DNA from: a virus
Strand: one strand, 5' to 3'
IMG/VR virus record: IMGVR_UViG_3300009285_001845
Coordinates: 1 to 56,027 of that record
DNA: 56,027 nucleotides
Shown here one piece after another: positions 7,996 through 14,968 of the stretch. The position numbers and the translations under genes are program-made. The first letter of the stretch is position 1. Every line of letters starts with the position of its first letter. Below the pieces are notes generated by a model. The model was not told the DNA's origin and ran no database searches. It saw nothing but the letters and a program-made list of their open reading frames with translations.

Positions 7996-8465
7996 GGCGT
8001 CGGTGTCTTACCGGCCAATAGGTTCTGCACCATCTCGGCGTGTTTGAGGGCCTGCTCGAGGTCCTCCGTGCTCATCTTCCCGAGCGTGGCTGGGTCGAGG
8101 TTCCACTGCGGTGGTGGCGGTTGATCTTTTGTGAGCCCGAGATACTTCGCCAGCAACTCCAGCATTCGCCCTTTATCGGCGTGCTTCGGCGCGTCTGCCG
8201 GTGTCGCGAAAGCGACGACGGCGGCTTCCTGCAGCACGCGCTCAGTGGTGATGTCGATTTTCTTGATGATCTGGGCTTGGGCTTTTTGGATGATGGCTTG
8301 GACATCCGGATGCTTCAGGAGCTTGCCGGCATTTACCTGGGCGCCGTTACCAGAGGCGGCGTAACCAGCGCGCTTATAGGCCGCGGTGGCGTTCCGGTCT
8401 TTCAACCACTCGTGCGCGAAGCGTTCGCGCTTGATCTTCGCGGCGGTGGTGCTGGCCTTATACAC
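7992..8465 (-). CDS. terminase small subunit
   Basis: Has 157 residues from a GTG at 8465. The N-terminal DNA-binding part has the Terminase_2 pattern: FAHEWLKDRNATAAYKRAGY, then NAGKLLKHPDVQAIIQ. A helical oligomerisation region follows, then a tail with LGLTKDQ and a Gln/Leu-rich end. It binds the pac site and hands DNA to the large subunit. The stop overlaps the terL start. A copy of the CCCAR-N6-GTTGGCAC motif lies just upstream. Confidence 0.88.
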   Translation of the reverse strand: MYKASTTAAKIKRERFAHEWLKDRNATAAYKRAGYAASGNGAQVNAGKLLKHPDVQAIIQKAQAQIIKKIDITTERVLQEAAVVAFATPADAPKHADKGRMLELLAKYLGLTKDQPPPPQWNLDPATLGKMSTEDLEQALKHAEMVQNLLAGKTPTP

Positions 8466-8470
8466 GAGGG

Positions 8471-8500
8471 TAGTGTGCCAACATGCGCTTGGGCGGTCAA
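8471..8500 (-). promoter_or_regulatory. copy of recurrent motif upstream of terS
   Basis: On the minus strand TTGACC...CCCAAG...GTTGGCACACTA ends five bases before the terS GTG. It is 26/30 identical to the copy at 5109-5138 and shares spacing with copies at 10811-10829 and 15867-15885. It could be a promoter (the TTGAC resembles a -35 element, but no good -10 follows) or a protein-binding site. Confidence 0.4.
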
Positions 8501-8772
8501 GAACTCTTCACGAACTTCCCCGCCGCCGCGTCTGTGAACCCGTCTCTCGGCAGGTCCATCCACCACGAACCCTGTCCCGTGGAGGCCCGAGCAGTCGGCA
8601 TCGGCGTCAGCCCGACCATCTGATGCGGCTGGAGTTGGCGATGCTTTCCCCCGGCCTGCCGCGTGCGACAGCCTGGGCAACAGGTGAGGCCCGCACGCGC
8701 TTCAGCCGCGGTCAACAGACGCGGACACATTGCACAACGCACCGTTGGGGCATCTCCGGGGTGATCCGTCAT
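8497..8772 (-). CDS. zinc-ribbon protein
   Basis: Has 91 residues from MTDHPGDAP. CAMC near residue 12 and CCPGC near residue 31 form a four-cysteine zinc ribbon; the remaining part is short and basic, ending WMDLPRDGF. The start overlaps the preceding stop (ATGA). The exact role is unknown. It sits directly before terS. Confidence 0.6.
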   Translation of the reverse strand: MTDHPGDAPTVRCAMCPRLLTAAEARAGLTCCPGCRTRQAGGKHRQLQPHQMVGLTPMPTARASTGQGSWWMDLPRDGFTDAAAGKFVKSS

Positions 8773-8852
8773 GAGCGAAACAGCCGCGCGCACAACACCC
8801 ACCAACCCACGGCGATGAGCACGATTGACCACAGCGGTGGATGATCGATCAT
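8769..8852 (-). CDS. 27-residue membrane micropeptide
   Basis: Frame MIDHPPLWSIVLIAVGWWVLC..., one hydrophobic helix plus ARLFRS. It begins four bases after the preceding gene's stop and overlaps the following start by four bases. Coding is inferred from this fit and from the clean membrane segment. Confidence 0.45.
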   Translation of the reverse strand: MIDHPPLWSIVLIAVGWWVLCARLFRS

Positions 8853-8856
8853 CGTG

Positions 8857-9057
8857 TCACCGCATGAATGTGGAAATAAATGGAGCCGCGACGGTTCCAA
8901 TAGCCCACGCGATCACGGCAACAGCGGCTATCGCTGGAAAGATCAAAAGCATCGCACCGCGCGTGACGTACGTGCCGACCGCAAGAAGCGCAATGACCCC
9001 CACGATCAGCAAGATCATCACGCCAATCAGTATGGACTCGGCAATATCAACGCTCAT
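8857..9057 (-). CDS. small two-pass membrane protein
   Basis: Has 66 residues with two hydrophobic segments (about 8-28, ILIGVMILLIVGVIALLAV; about 36-58, MLLIFPAIAAVAVIAWAIG). The topology resembles small holins, but the gene is far from the lysis region at 33-37 kb, so the role is open. It starts a short run of overlapping small genes that leads to terS. Confidence 0.6.
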   Translation of the reverse strand: MSVDIAESILIGVMILLIVGVIALLAVGTYVTRGAMLLIFPAIAAVAVIAWAIGTVAAPFISTFMR

Positions 9058-9109
9058 CGCCTCGCTCCCGTTACCCGCCCCGCGTCCGGCTCCCGTGCCT
9101 GATCAGCCA

Positions 9110-9289
9110 TCAGCGTGGAACCTGAGTGGCTTGAGCCGCCGATACGTTGGCTAACCGCTCCATACGGATCAAGTTTTCGACACGCTTCCATGCCGTTTTC
9201 TCGGCTTCTTGCGGGCTGCCCGCGCCTTGTAGACGAACTATCACCGAAACACGCACGTTATAGAGATTCATCCCTGTCTGCTCACTCAT
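9110..9289 (-). CDS. hypothetical protein
   Basis: Has 59 residues beginning MSEQTGMNLYNVRVSVIVRL, a probable beta strand followed by a helix (EAEKTAWKRVENLIRM). The start overlaps the upstream stop as ATGA. No family recognised. Confidence 0.55.
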   Translation of the reverse strand: MSEQTGMNLYNVRVSVIVRLQGAGSPQEAEKTAWKRVENLIRMERLANVSAAQATQVPR

Positions 9290-9627
9290 GCCGTGTCGCC
9301 CTCCGCTGAAGGGGGTGTATCGGCTACATGCAGCGCAATCATTCGCACCAACTCGCGGCCTTCCTCTGTTGAACACGCGCACGTTGCCAAGTGCCGCCCG
9401 ATATACCACGCCTGTTGATCGCGCTTGCCGATGCCCCACGTATCCATGATGCGCGCGGCTTCAACGAAGAACTGCGCCTGCTGGTCATCATCCATCTTGC
9501 AGAACTCCACCGCCAGCGGACGCACTGCTGAATCCGGTAAGGTGTCCCCGAGCGCGGCCAAGAGCCGATCTGCCTGCGTTCGTAACTCGACGGCAATGTC
9601 TCGAATCTCCTTGGTCTGCTCAGGCAT
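9286..9627 (-). CDS. hypothetical protein
   Basis: Has 113 residues, acidic and mainly helical. The middle segment AVEFCKMDDDQQAQFFVEAA is common in small phage proteins annotated only as hypothetical. Its stop overlaps the next start and its start overlaps the DUF551 gene upstream by eight bases. No enzyme motif. Confidence 0.6.
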   Translation of the reverse strand: MPEQTKEIRDIAVELRTQADRLLAALGDTLPDSAVRPLAVEFCKMDDDQQAQFFVEAARIMDTWGIGKRDQQAWYIGRHLATCACSTEEGRELVRMIALHVADTPPSAEGDTA

Positions 9628-9814
9628 CCTCGCTCCCCTCTGGCGCAGGGGCGGGAGGGAGAGGCATCCAGTGGGTGGGATAGCCCGCCGGATTACGGAC
9701 GGAATCTTCCCATCGTCCAGAACGTCTCAACCATCGCACCGCCATCCCACCTTCGCGATAATAGACAAGCCATTGGCCTGGCTTCGCGGTCGCGATCGGC
9801 TGCCACTCGCTCAT
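9620..9814 (-). CDS. DUF551 domain protein
   Basis: Has 64 residues: SEWQPIATA at the start and PTHWMPLPPAPAP at the end are the two halves of the DUF551 signature found in many phage and prophage genomes. Biochemical role unknown. The ATG at 9814 has AGGAG six bases upstream and overlaps the stop of the 34-codon gene before it. Confidence 0.8.
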   Translation of the reverse strand: MSEWQPIATAKPGQWLVYYREGGMAVRWLRRSGRWEDSVRNPAGYPTHWMPLPPAPAPEGSEDA

Positions 9815-9915
9815 CGACATCTCCTGCATAGCCATCGGCCTAGCCAATCACGGAGTTGCCCAATCGGAGTCATCCGCCCACAGACGGCACAGCGCCAGTG
9901 CGTGAGTGCGCTCAT
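9811..9915 (-). CDS. 34-residue zinc-finger micropeptide
   Basis: Frame MSALTHWRCAVCGRMTP...LCRRCR with two CxxC pairs 18 residues apart, a minimal zinc ribbon. It overlaps the stop of the 9912-10808 gene (ATGA) and the start of DUF551 (ATGA), filling the gap exactly. Likely real but without known function. Confidence 0.55.
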   Translation of the reverse strand: MSALTHWRCAVCGRMTPIGQLRDWLGRWLCRRCR

Positions 9916-10808
9916 GGCTGCGGCGCTCCGGTGATCGCGGTGAGCTTATCCCGCCACTTCGTCAACATGCGAACCTGATCCTGCTCATCGGCTGACAAGG
10001 CGCGGGTCGGGCGCTGCAGCACAGTCAGCACGGTTCCCATTTCCATGGCCACGGCCCGCACCTGATCGGCGAGGGAGGGGGAAGGAGCCGGGAGGGAGCT
10101 TAAAAACGCATCGCCCACTGGTGATGTGTCCTGCCTGCTTCGGGTATCCGGCAGACTCCCTCCGGCTCCATCTTGATCCACGCCTGCGAGGGCGTCGGTG
10201 AATCCGCAGTTCTTTGGGTTGCATGCGTCATCAAAACCGCAGGAACATGGTTTTCTCGTACGGCCCACACAACTATTCGTGTGCCGACCACGGCTATATG
10301 TGAAACGATACCCGCACACACACACGAATTGATCGCACGTCAGCTTATGCTTCCCATAGGTTCGCAGCGCCTCGGCTAACTGCGCTTCACGAGGGGTCAT
10401 TGTTGGGGCTCCATCCGCTCCTGTGAGGACCGCAGGGCCTTCCTGGCCCAATAGTTCGTCCTTGAGCGCCGCTTCGAGGGTGGTGAGGAGAGCTTCGGCC
10501 TGCTTGCGTTGTGCTTGCGCGTCACCGGCATCATTGAACGCTTCGACAAATGAAGCATTGGAAGCTCGGCATCCTTTGAGTTCACGTTCCAACTTGGCTA
10601 CCTGCTCCTCCAGCGCGCGGCGGGAGGCCGTTGGATATGGCTGCCTGTCATGGGCGACAGCCAGATCGCGTTCGGCGGTGAGGGCGTCGAGATTGGCCAG
10701 CACCGGCTGAAGTGCAGCTAACAGCGGCTCACGCTGCCCGTGCGCGACATTCGCTTTAATCAACTCCACAATCTGCGCTCGCAGGGCCGCGACCGCCGCG
10801 TCAGTCAT
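9912..10808 (-). CDS. coiled-coil and Cys-rich protein
   Basis: Has 298 residues from the ATG at 10808. The first 130 residues are a long coiled coil (ALEEQVAKLERELKG and flanks). A cysteine/histidine cluster (CDQFVCVCGYRF, HTNSCVGRT, PCSCGFDDAC) follows at about 165-205, then a Pro/Ser linker and a helical end. The Cys cluster should bind zinc. It probably serves as a scaffold or nucleic-acid-binding protein (inference). The motif GTTGGCAC lies directly before its start codon. Confidence 0.6.
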   Translation of the reverse strand: MTDAAVAALRAQIVELIKANVAHGQREPLLAALQPVLANLDALTAERDLAVAHDRQPYPTASRRALEEQVAKLERELKGCRASNASFVEAFNDAGDAQAQRKQAEALLTTLEAALKDELLGQEGPAVLTGADGAPTMTPREAQLAEALRTYGKHKLTCDQFVCVCGYRFTYSRGRHTNSCVGRTRKPCSCGFDDACNPKNCGFTDALAGVDQDGAGGSLPDTRSRQDTSPVGDAFLSSLPAPSPSLADQVRAVAMEMGTVLTVLQRPTRALSADEQDQVRMLTKWRDKLTAITGAPQP

Positions 10809-11013
10809 AAGTGCCAACCTCAAACTGGGTCGTCTGCAACTGCGGCACGTCCTCGCAGAGCTTCTTCCACGTCTCCATCGTCATAATGACGACTGGTTCA
10901 CTGCTCGCGCCGAACGTCCCAAGCACAGGCGATCCAGTCTTACGAAATGGACAGTGCATCACCCAAATCCGCCGCAGGGCCGCGACCGCCGGGGGATTAG
11001 ACGTTTTCGGCAT
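10801..11013 (-). CDS. hypothetical protein
   Basis: Has 70 residues, MPKTSNPPAVAALRRIWVMH onward, with TMETWKKLCEDVPQL near the C terminus. It overlaps the DUF4326 gene upstream and the coiled-coil gene downstream by a few bases. No family recognised. Confidence 0.5.
   Translation of the reverse strand: MPKTSNPPAVAALRRIWVMHCPFRKTGSPVLGTFGASSEPVVIMTMETWKKLCEDVPQLQTTQFEVGTYD
10811..10829 (-). promoter_or_regulatory. copy of recurrent motif CCCAR-N6-GTTGGCAC
   Basis: On the minus strand CCCAG-TTTGAG-GTTGGCAC ends two bases before the ATG of the coiled-coil gene. It has the same spacing as three other copies. Role unknown. Confidence 0.35.
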
Positions 11014-11353
11014 TCGCTAATTCCAAAAGAATTTCAGCATGGCAGGGAACCTTATTGCCGTCTTTGTCAACGAGTGGGCACCAGCACGCGAGGTCTTTGC
11101 CTCGTAACTGCCGGATCTCAGCAGCTTGCGGCGGAAATCCGAACGTTACATCGCCGCGCTGCAACCAGAACCGATACCGCTCAATGGCTTGTTCATGTGA
11201 ACCAACCAGCGCTACTGGAAACGGATTCCCGAACTTCGTCGGCCGTCCCACATACACCGCGTTATCCGGCATCCGCCAGCCCTTCGTCCGCTGCCGCTGA
11301 ATCCGCTTTGGCATCCTCCTACGCTCCCCCTCGATCCGAGCGTCAGCGGGCAT
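10997..11353 (-). CDS. DUF4326 family protein
   Basis: The signature VYVGRPTKFGNPF near the middle and LRGKDLACWC...CHAEIL at the end identify DUF4326, a small domain widespread in phages whose function is unknown; conserved Cys and His suggest metal or nucleotide chemistry. The start is uncertain. MPKRIQRQR at 11314 has AGGAGG touching the ATG, too close to work, so the ATG at 11353 was preferred. Confidence 0.75.
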   Translation of the reverse strand: MPADARIEGERRRMPKRIQRQRTKGWRMPDNAVYVGRPTKFGNPFPVALVGSHEQAIERYRFWLQRGDVTFGFPPQAAEIRQLRGKDLACWCPLVDKDGNKVPCHAEILLELANAENV

Positions 11354-11373
11354 CAGCTTCAACCAGAGGGGGA

Positions 11374-12171
11374 TTAGACAGGCTCATCACAAAGTTCCTC
11401 AACCATTTGCATCCGTCGCCCGATCCAGGCCATCACTGGTACCGCCATTGAATTGCCGAGCGCCTTGTAGCGCGGGCCATCGGCCGCCAACTTGCCCCGA
11501 TATGGAATCAGCGTGTAGTCGTCGGGAAAGCCCTGGAGGCGTTCGCACTCCCGTGGGGTGAGGCGACGAACCTGTATCCGGTGCATCACAATGCCGGGGT
11601 CGCCGTGCCGTCCTGTAATCGGCGGTGCCTGCTCCACGCGATAGCCAATGTCCGTATCGCCAGCCGTGTTCGCAAAGGCCACGGCTCCGACGCCGATGCC
11701 TGCCCGCCCGCCGTTCGGCGTCAGAATCGCGTTCGCTACGCCGTCCTGCCGATACTCCAAATCGTGCGAGCCGTCACGGCCACGAATCGCCAGCGTGAAC
11801 GGATGTTCGTGCATCGTGCCAGCGACGTCCGGCTTGCACTGGCTCCGATTCGCGCGGCTTGTGACTTGCCGCTCATCGAAGCACGCGACGAGCGGCGTCC
11901 CGCGTCCGGTCCCATCCTCCGACGCATCGAAGCCGTCAGCGCGGAGTGAGTGGGCGACTGGAATCATGTAACCAGCCGCAGCATGGTCTGCGCTGTTTGA
12001 CCATCCGCCGCCGCCACTGTTCGCCTTCAGGGTTCCGGCCACGTCAAAGGAACCCCCAATCGGAATCAGCGTCTCGCTCTCCGCATCGATCCGTCCCATC
12101 GCGCCCGCGTTCAGGCACAGAGCCACAGAAGGAAGATTCGTTCGTTCGTTCGTTCGTTCGTTCGTTCGCAA
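11374..12171 (-). CDS. C5-cytosine methyltransferase, C-terminal part (out of frame with 5' part)
   Basis: This frame supplies the C-terminal portion of a phage Dcm-type enzyme: repeated FDVAGTLKAN and ADGFDASEDGTGRGTPLV segments typical of the long variable region of such proteins, then motif IX RRLTPRECERLQGFPDDY and motif X GNSMAVPV. It joins the N-terminal frame only if the repeat at 12137-12168 has 7 or 10 units. With the present 8 it is separated by a frameshift and has no credible start of its own. Confidence 0.85.
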   Translation of the reverse strand: MRTNERTNERTNLPSVALCLNAGAMGRIDAESETLIPIGGSFDVAGTLKANSGGGGWSNSADHAAAGYMIPVAHSLRADGFDASEDGTGRGTPLVACFDERQVTSRANRSQCKPDVAGTMHEHPFTLAIRGRDGSHDLEYRQDGVANAILTPNGGRAGIGVGAVAFANTAGDTDIGYRVEQAPPITGRHGDPGIVMHRIQVRRLTPRECERLQGFPDDYTLIPYRGKLAADGPRYKALGNSMAVPVMAWIGRRMQMVEELCDEPV

Positions 12172-12853
12172 TTAACCCGCCATCGCAGTCGAAGTCGGTC
12201 CCGAGGCCACCGCCTCCAGTGCTGCGGCTAGGGACGGTGGGAGCGACTTCCCCCGCTTCGCGGCACGGCGCAGGATGCCCCGACAGGCTTTCGCGCTCAA
12301 AAAGAACCGCAGCGGCACGTCGCCAGTCTCCAAGATGGCCGACAACGAACACGCGCGCCCGTCGCTGGGCCAGGCCGAAGTACTGAGCGTCCAGCACTCG
12401 GTAGGCGAACCCATACCCGAGTTCTGCCAACCCTCCCAGGAAGGCGCCCAGCGCCCCTCCGTCGTCCGCTGACAGGACGCCAGGGACGTTCTCCCAGACC
12501 ACCCAGCGGGGCCGATAGCGGTCAGCGATAGCAAGATACGTGAGGGCGAGGTTGCCACGCGGATCATCCAAGCCTTTACGGAGTCCGGCGACGGAGAAGG
12601 ACTGGCACGGAGTTCCGCCGACGAGAACATCGACGGTTGCATCAGGCCAGTCGCGGAACTTGGTGATGTCGCCACAGTTCGGAACCTCTGGATAGTGATG
12701 GGCCAGCACGGCTGAGGGAAACTTCTCCACCTCCGCAAATGCCACAGCCTCAAAGCCAAACGGACTCCACGCGACGGAGGCCGCTTCAATACCGCTGCAC
12801 ACGCTCAAATACCTGAGTCGTCCCTCCGTCATCGCGCCGCCTGTCTCAGCCAC
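12044..12853 (-). CDS. C5-cytosine methyltransferase, N-terminal part
   Basis: Begins (GTG 12853 or ATG 12832) with motif I YLSVCSGIEAASVAW, then motif IV with the catalytic Cys GGTPCQSFSVAG, motif VI WENVPGVL and motif VIII QRRARVFVVG. After DGGLIA the frame enters a tetranucleotide repeat read as NERTNERTNE. It then runs into a meaningless arginine/glycine-rich end, because the real continuation is one base out of phase. Full length would be close to 490 residues. It methylates cytosine at C5, probably protecting phage DNA or mimicking host modification. Confidence 0.9.
   Translation of the reverse strand: MAETGGAMTEGRLRYLSVCSGIEAASVAWSPFGFEAVAFAEVEKFPSAVLAHHYPEVPNCGDITKFRDWPDATVDVLVGGTPCQSFSVAGLRKGLDDPRGNLALTYLAIADRYRPRWVVWENVPGVLSADDGGALGAFLGGLAELGYGFAYRVLDAQYFGLAQRRARVFVVGHLGDWRRAAAVLFERESLSGHPAPCREAGEVAPTVPSRSTGGGGLGTDFDCDGGLIANERTNERTNESSFCGSVPERGRDGTDRCGERDADSDWGFL
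12137..12168 (-). repeat. (CGAA)8 tetranucleotide tract inside methyltransferase gene
   Basis: Eight perfect units (TTCG on the plus strand, 32 bases). They lie exactly where the methyltransferase reading frame breaks. Because four is not a multiple of three, each gain or loss of a unit shifts the frame; 7 or 10 units would join the halves, while 8 and 9 do not. This is the structure of contingency-locus (phase-variation) repeats known from bacterial modification genes. Confidence 0.95.
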
Positions 12854-12888
12854 CCAACGCTTTCGGTTTCCGTAAACCGCTGAGGTCG

Positions 12889-13368
12889 TCAGTACTGAAG
12901 ACGCTCAAGTACCTGCTCCTTCACGGCGAGTCCATGAATAATCATTCGCTGAAGGCCACAGCCCAATTTCGCTAACTCCCAATCCTCCCAAATTGGAATC
13001 CGTAAATACTTCTGATACCGACGCTTTAACCATGCCTTAATCCACCGTTTCCGCTGTGCGACTGTCCAGAGCCCACGAGCTCCAAGAGCCGAATTGCACT
13101 CATGGCAGGCTCGAACTTCTACAAACGGATAACGGTTCCCAAGTTGAAGATCCGTGATAGCGGTGCGTGCGACCAGCGGAGGCACATGATCGATGGTGGC
13201 AGACGGGAGTCCGCAATACTCGCAAGCCACTTCAGCCAACGCAACACTTGCATCCTTCCCGTGATGAGCTTTTGACCGGCATGTGCTGGAACAGAATCGA
13301 TGCCAGGACCGTTTGGCCCAGAACGGCGATCCACACACGAGACAAGCACTTTGACGTTGTAAGGCCAT
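12889..13368 (-). CDS. HNH endonuclease
   Basis: Has 159 residues: zinc finger CLVCGSPFWAKRSWHRFCS at the start, then CEYCGLPSATIDHVPPLVA and RACHECNSALGARG, which form the beta-beta-alpha metal site with DH as the catalytic pair. A basic helical tail ends LQRMIIHGLAV. It stands alone between the resolvase and methyltransferase genes and looks poorer in G+C than both, as expected of a mobile homing-type gene. The short leader 13369-13435 holds nothing recognised. Confidence 0.8.
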   Translation of the reverse strand: MALQRQSACLVCGSPFWAKRSWHRFCSSTCRSKAHHGKDASVALAEVACEYCGLPSATIDHVPPLVARTAITDLQLGNRYPFVEVRACHECNSALGARGLWTVAQRKRWIKAWLKRRYQKYLRIPIWEDWELAKLGCGLQRMIIHGLAVKEQVLERLQY

Positions 13369-13435
13369 TGATGCAGCCAGAACTCGTTTGCACGCATTCT
13401 AGCACTATCCTGACAACAATCTGTTGGGTTCATTT

Positions 13436-13585
13436 TCATGCTGAAAGTGCCCTTCCCGCGACCGCCTGAATCGTGATCTGGATGCCAGGCTCGCCACCCC
13501 ACCACTTCCGCACGTGCAGGTCGACGACCGCGTTGTCGTCCTCGAGGAAACGCAGCGCCACGAGCCGGTCCTCGGTTATTGGCAC
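13436..13585 (-). CDS. small overlapping hypothetical protein
   Basis: A 49-codon frame, VPITEDRLVALRFLEDDNAV..., begins at GTG 13585 inside the end of the resolvase gene and stops at 13436. It has a sensible beta-rich sequence and no other gene covers 13436-13575. No ribosome binding site is evident. Confidence 0.35.
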   Translation of the reverse strand: MPITEDRLVALRFLEDDNAVVDLHVRKWWGGEPGIQITIQAVAGRALSA

Positions 13586-14418
13586 GGGAACACTTGGGAC
13601 ATCGGCTGTGATCGCTTCGATCCGTCTTTCTTTTCGATCAGGATGAAGTATTCGATCAGGCCGCGCTTGGCGCCTAACATGGCTAGGATCGGTCGCGCAC
13701 CGGCCGTTGTCGCCACGTCCATTAATTTGTTCCATTCCACAACGCCTAGCGCGCCGTGACGCTTACATTGCACCATCCACACCTCACCAGGGCGAATCGC
13801 AAGTATGTCGATCGGGGTCTTCGATGCTGGTGATCGCTGCGCCCAGAATCCGACCTTCCGGAGTTGATCACGGACTGAGTATTCGAACTGCCGACCCCGC
13901 CGGTAGAGACTTGTGCGCGGCTGCTTCGACTCCATGACCGATTCCCACTCATCACCGAAAAACTGCTTCATCGTGCGGGAGAATCCGAGGTCGTCGTAGC
14001 CCTTCCGCTTACACCACGCGATCAGACCTAAACTGCTCCCTTTGAACTCCGTCCAGACAGCGGCGGCATCCTCTTCCGGCATATAGCGCCACACCGAGAG
14101 ATACCGCTTAGGACGGACCGGATTCGTGAGGCCAAGTTCACCGGCTTTCGAACACACCGACGTCTTGAGCGTGCAGAGTTTCTTTGCCAGCACATTAAGC
14201 GTGCCGTTCGCAGCGTGCGTCTCGTATTCGCGGAGTAGAATTTCAAGGTTTTTAGGTGTCCACACGCGCTTGTTCGGCTTCACTAACCCTGGCCGATGCC
14301 GTTGAAGACGCTCATGGACCGAGCCGCCGCGAATACCAAACCGCCGGCCGACGGTGTAACAAGACCCCGTCTCCAGATAGGCCTCTTCAAGCTCTTCAAC
14401 GCTGACTATTTCGCTCAT
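13576..14418 (-). CDS. Hjc-like Holliday junction resolvase with HTH N terminus
   Basis: Has 280 residues from MSEIVSVEELEEAY. The N-terminal 90 residues are helix-turn-helix-like (YTVGRRFGIRGGSVHERL). The C-terminal part is a PD-(D/E)XK nuclease of archaeal-resolvase type: RRGRQFEYSVRDQL, RSPASKTPIDILAI with the catalytic Asp, and WMVQCKRHG with the Lys. It would cut branched DNA during recombination or before packaging. It follows the helicase-loader and initiator genes, a common place for phage resolvases. Confidence 0.75.
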   Translation of the reverse strand: MSEIVSVEELEEAYLETGSCYTVGRRFGIRGGSVHERLQRHRPGLVKPNKRVWTPKNLEILLREYETHAANGTLNVLAKKLCTLKTSVCSKAGELGLTNPVRPKRYLSVWRYMPEEDAAAVWTEFKGSSLGLIAWCKRKGYDDLGFSRTMKQFFGDEWESVMESKQPRTSLYRRGRQFEYSVRDQLRKVGFWAQRSPASKTPIDILAIRPGEVWMVQCKRHGALGVVEWNKLMDVATTAGARPILAMLGAKRGLIEYFILIEKKDGSKRSQPMSQVFPCQ

Positions 14419-14426
14419 ATCGATTT

Positions 14427-14546
14427 CTACTTCCCGACCCGCACGATGCGCTTCGCATGGTGCGAGGTACGCGGCGGGACGCACGTGAGATGGAACGTTA
14501 AAGAATTGACGGCTAAGCCTGATTGAGTCTCAACCGGTAACGTCAT
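14427..14546 (-). CDS. 39-residue basic protein
   Basis: Frame MTLPVETQSGLAVNSL... ending SHHAKRIVRVGK. Its ATG overlaps the stop of the helicase-loader-like gene (ATGA) and its stop lies nine bases before the resolvase start, so it fills the gap precisely. Function unknown. Confidence 0.45.
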   Translation of the reverse strand: MTLPVETQSGLAVNSLTFHLTCVPPRTSHHAKRIVRVGK

Positions 14547-14968
14547 GCGGGCTCCGACCAGTCTGACGACGCTGGCGGCAGGCTCAACGGCTGCGACCCT
14601 ACGCCGAGTTGCGCCACTTTCTCCTGCCGGCGGTACCAGCAGGGGCACCGCTCGACCTTCGCGCCGTCAGGGTGTGTCACCGTCCGCCAGCCGCGTTGCA
14701 TCTCACACTCACAACAGCCGTCGTATTCCCCGAGCGCTTTGATCATCTCGAGCCGGACGACCTCCGCATCGGCCAGGAGTTCCGCCACCTTTGGGAACCA
14801 CTGCCGCGTCGCGATGGCGCGTTCCACCATCGGCTGCAGGACTGGTACCAGCACAACTTCAAGGGCTTTGTCGTAGATGCGAACCTTCGCGTCTGACAAG
14901 TCTTTAAGCGAAAAGGCTTCCGCCAACATCGCAATCGCCACGCCCCGTTCGCGCTCGGCAAGGGTCAT
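14543..14968 (-). CDS. putative helicase loader or replication accessory protein
   Basis: Has 141 residues: a helical N-terminal domain with WFPKVAELLADAE near residue 65, reminiscent of phage loader/inhibitor proteins acting on DnaB-type helicases, then a four-cysteine cluster (CCECEMQRGW...ERCPCWYRRQ) that may bind zinc. The position directly behind the DUF1376 initiator supports a replication role. Assignment by pattern and context only. Confidence 0.5.
   Translation of the reverse strand: MTLAERERGVAIAMLAEAFSLKDLSDAKVRIYDKALEVVLVPVLQPMVERAIATRQWFPKVAELLADAEVVRLEMIKALGEYDGCCECEMQRGWRTVTHPDGAKVERCPCWYRRQEKVAQLGVGSQPLSLPPASSDWSEPA

Noticed and set aside
8471-8500. Sigma-54 promoter upstream of terS
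   Set aside because: TTGGCAC resembles the -24 element, but no TTGC-type -12 element follows at the required distance in any of the four copies.
12137-12168. CRISPR-like or terminator repeat
   Set aside because: Units are four bases without spacers and lie inside a coding gene; it is a simple sequence repeat.
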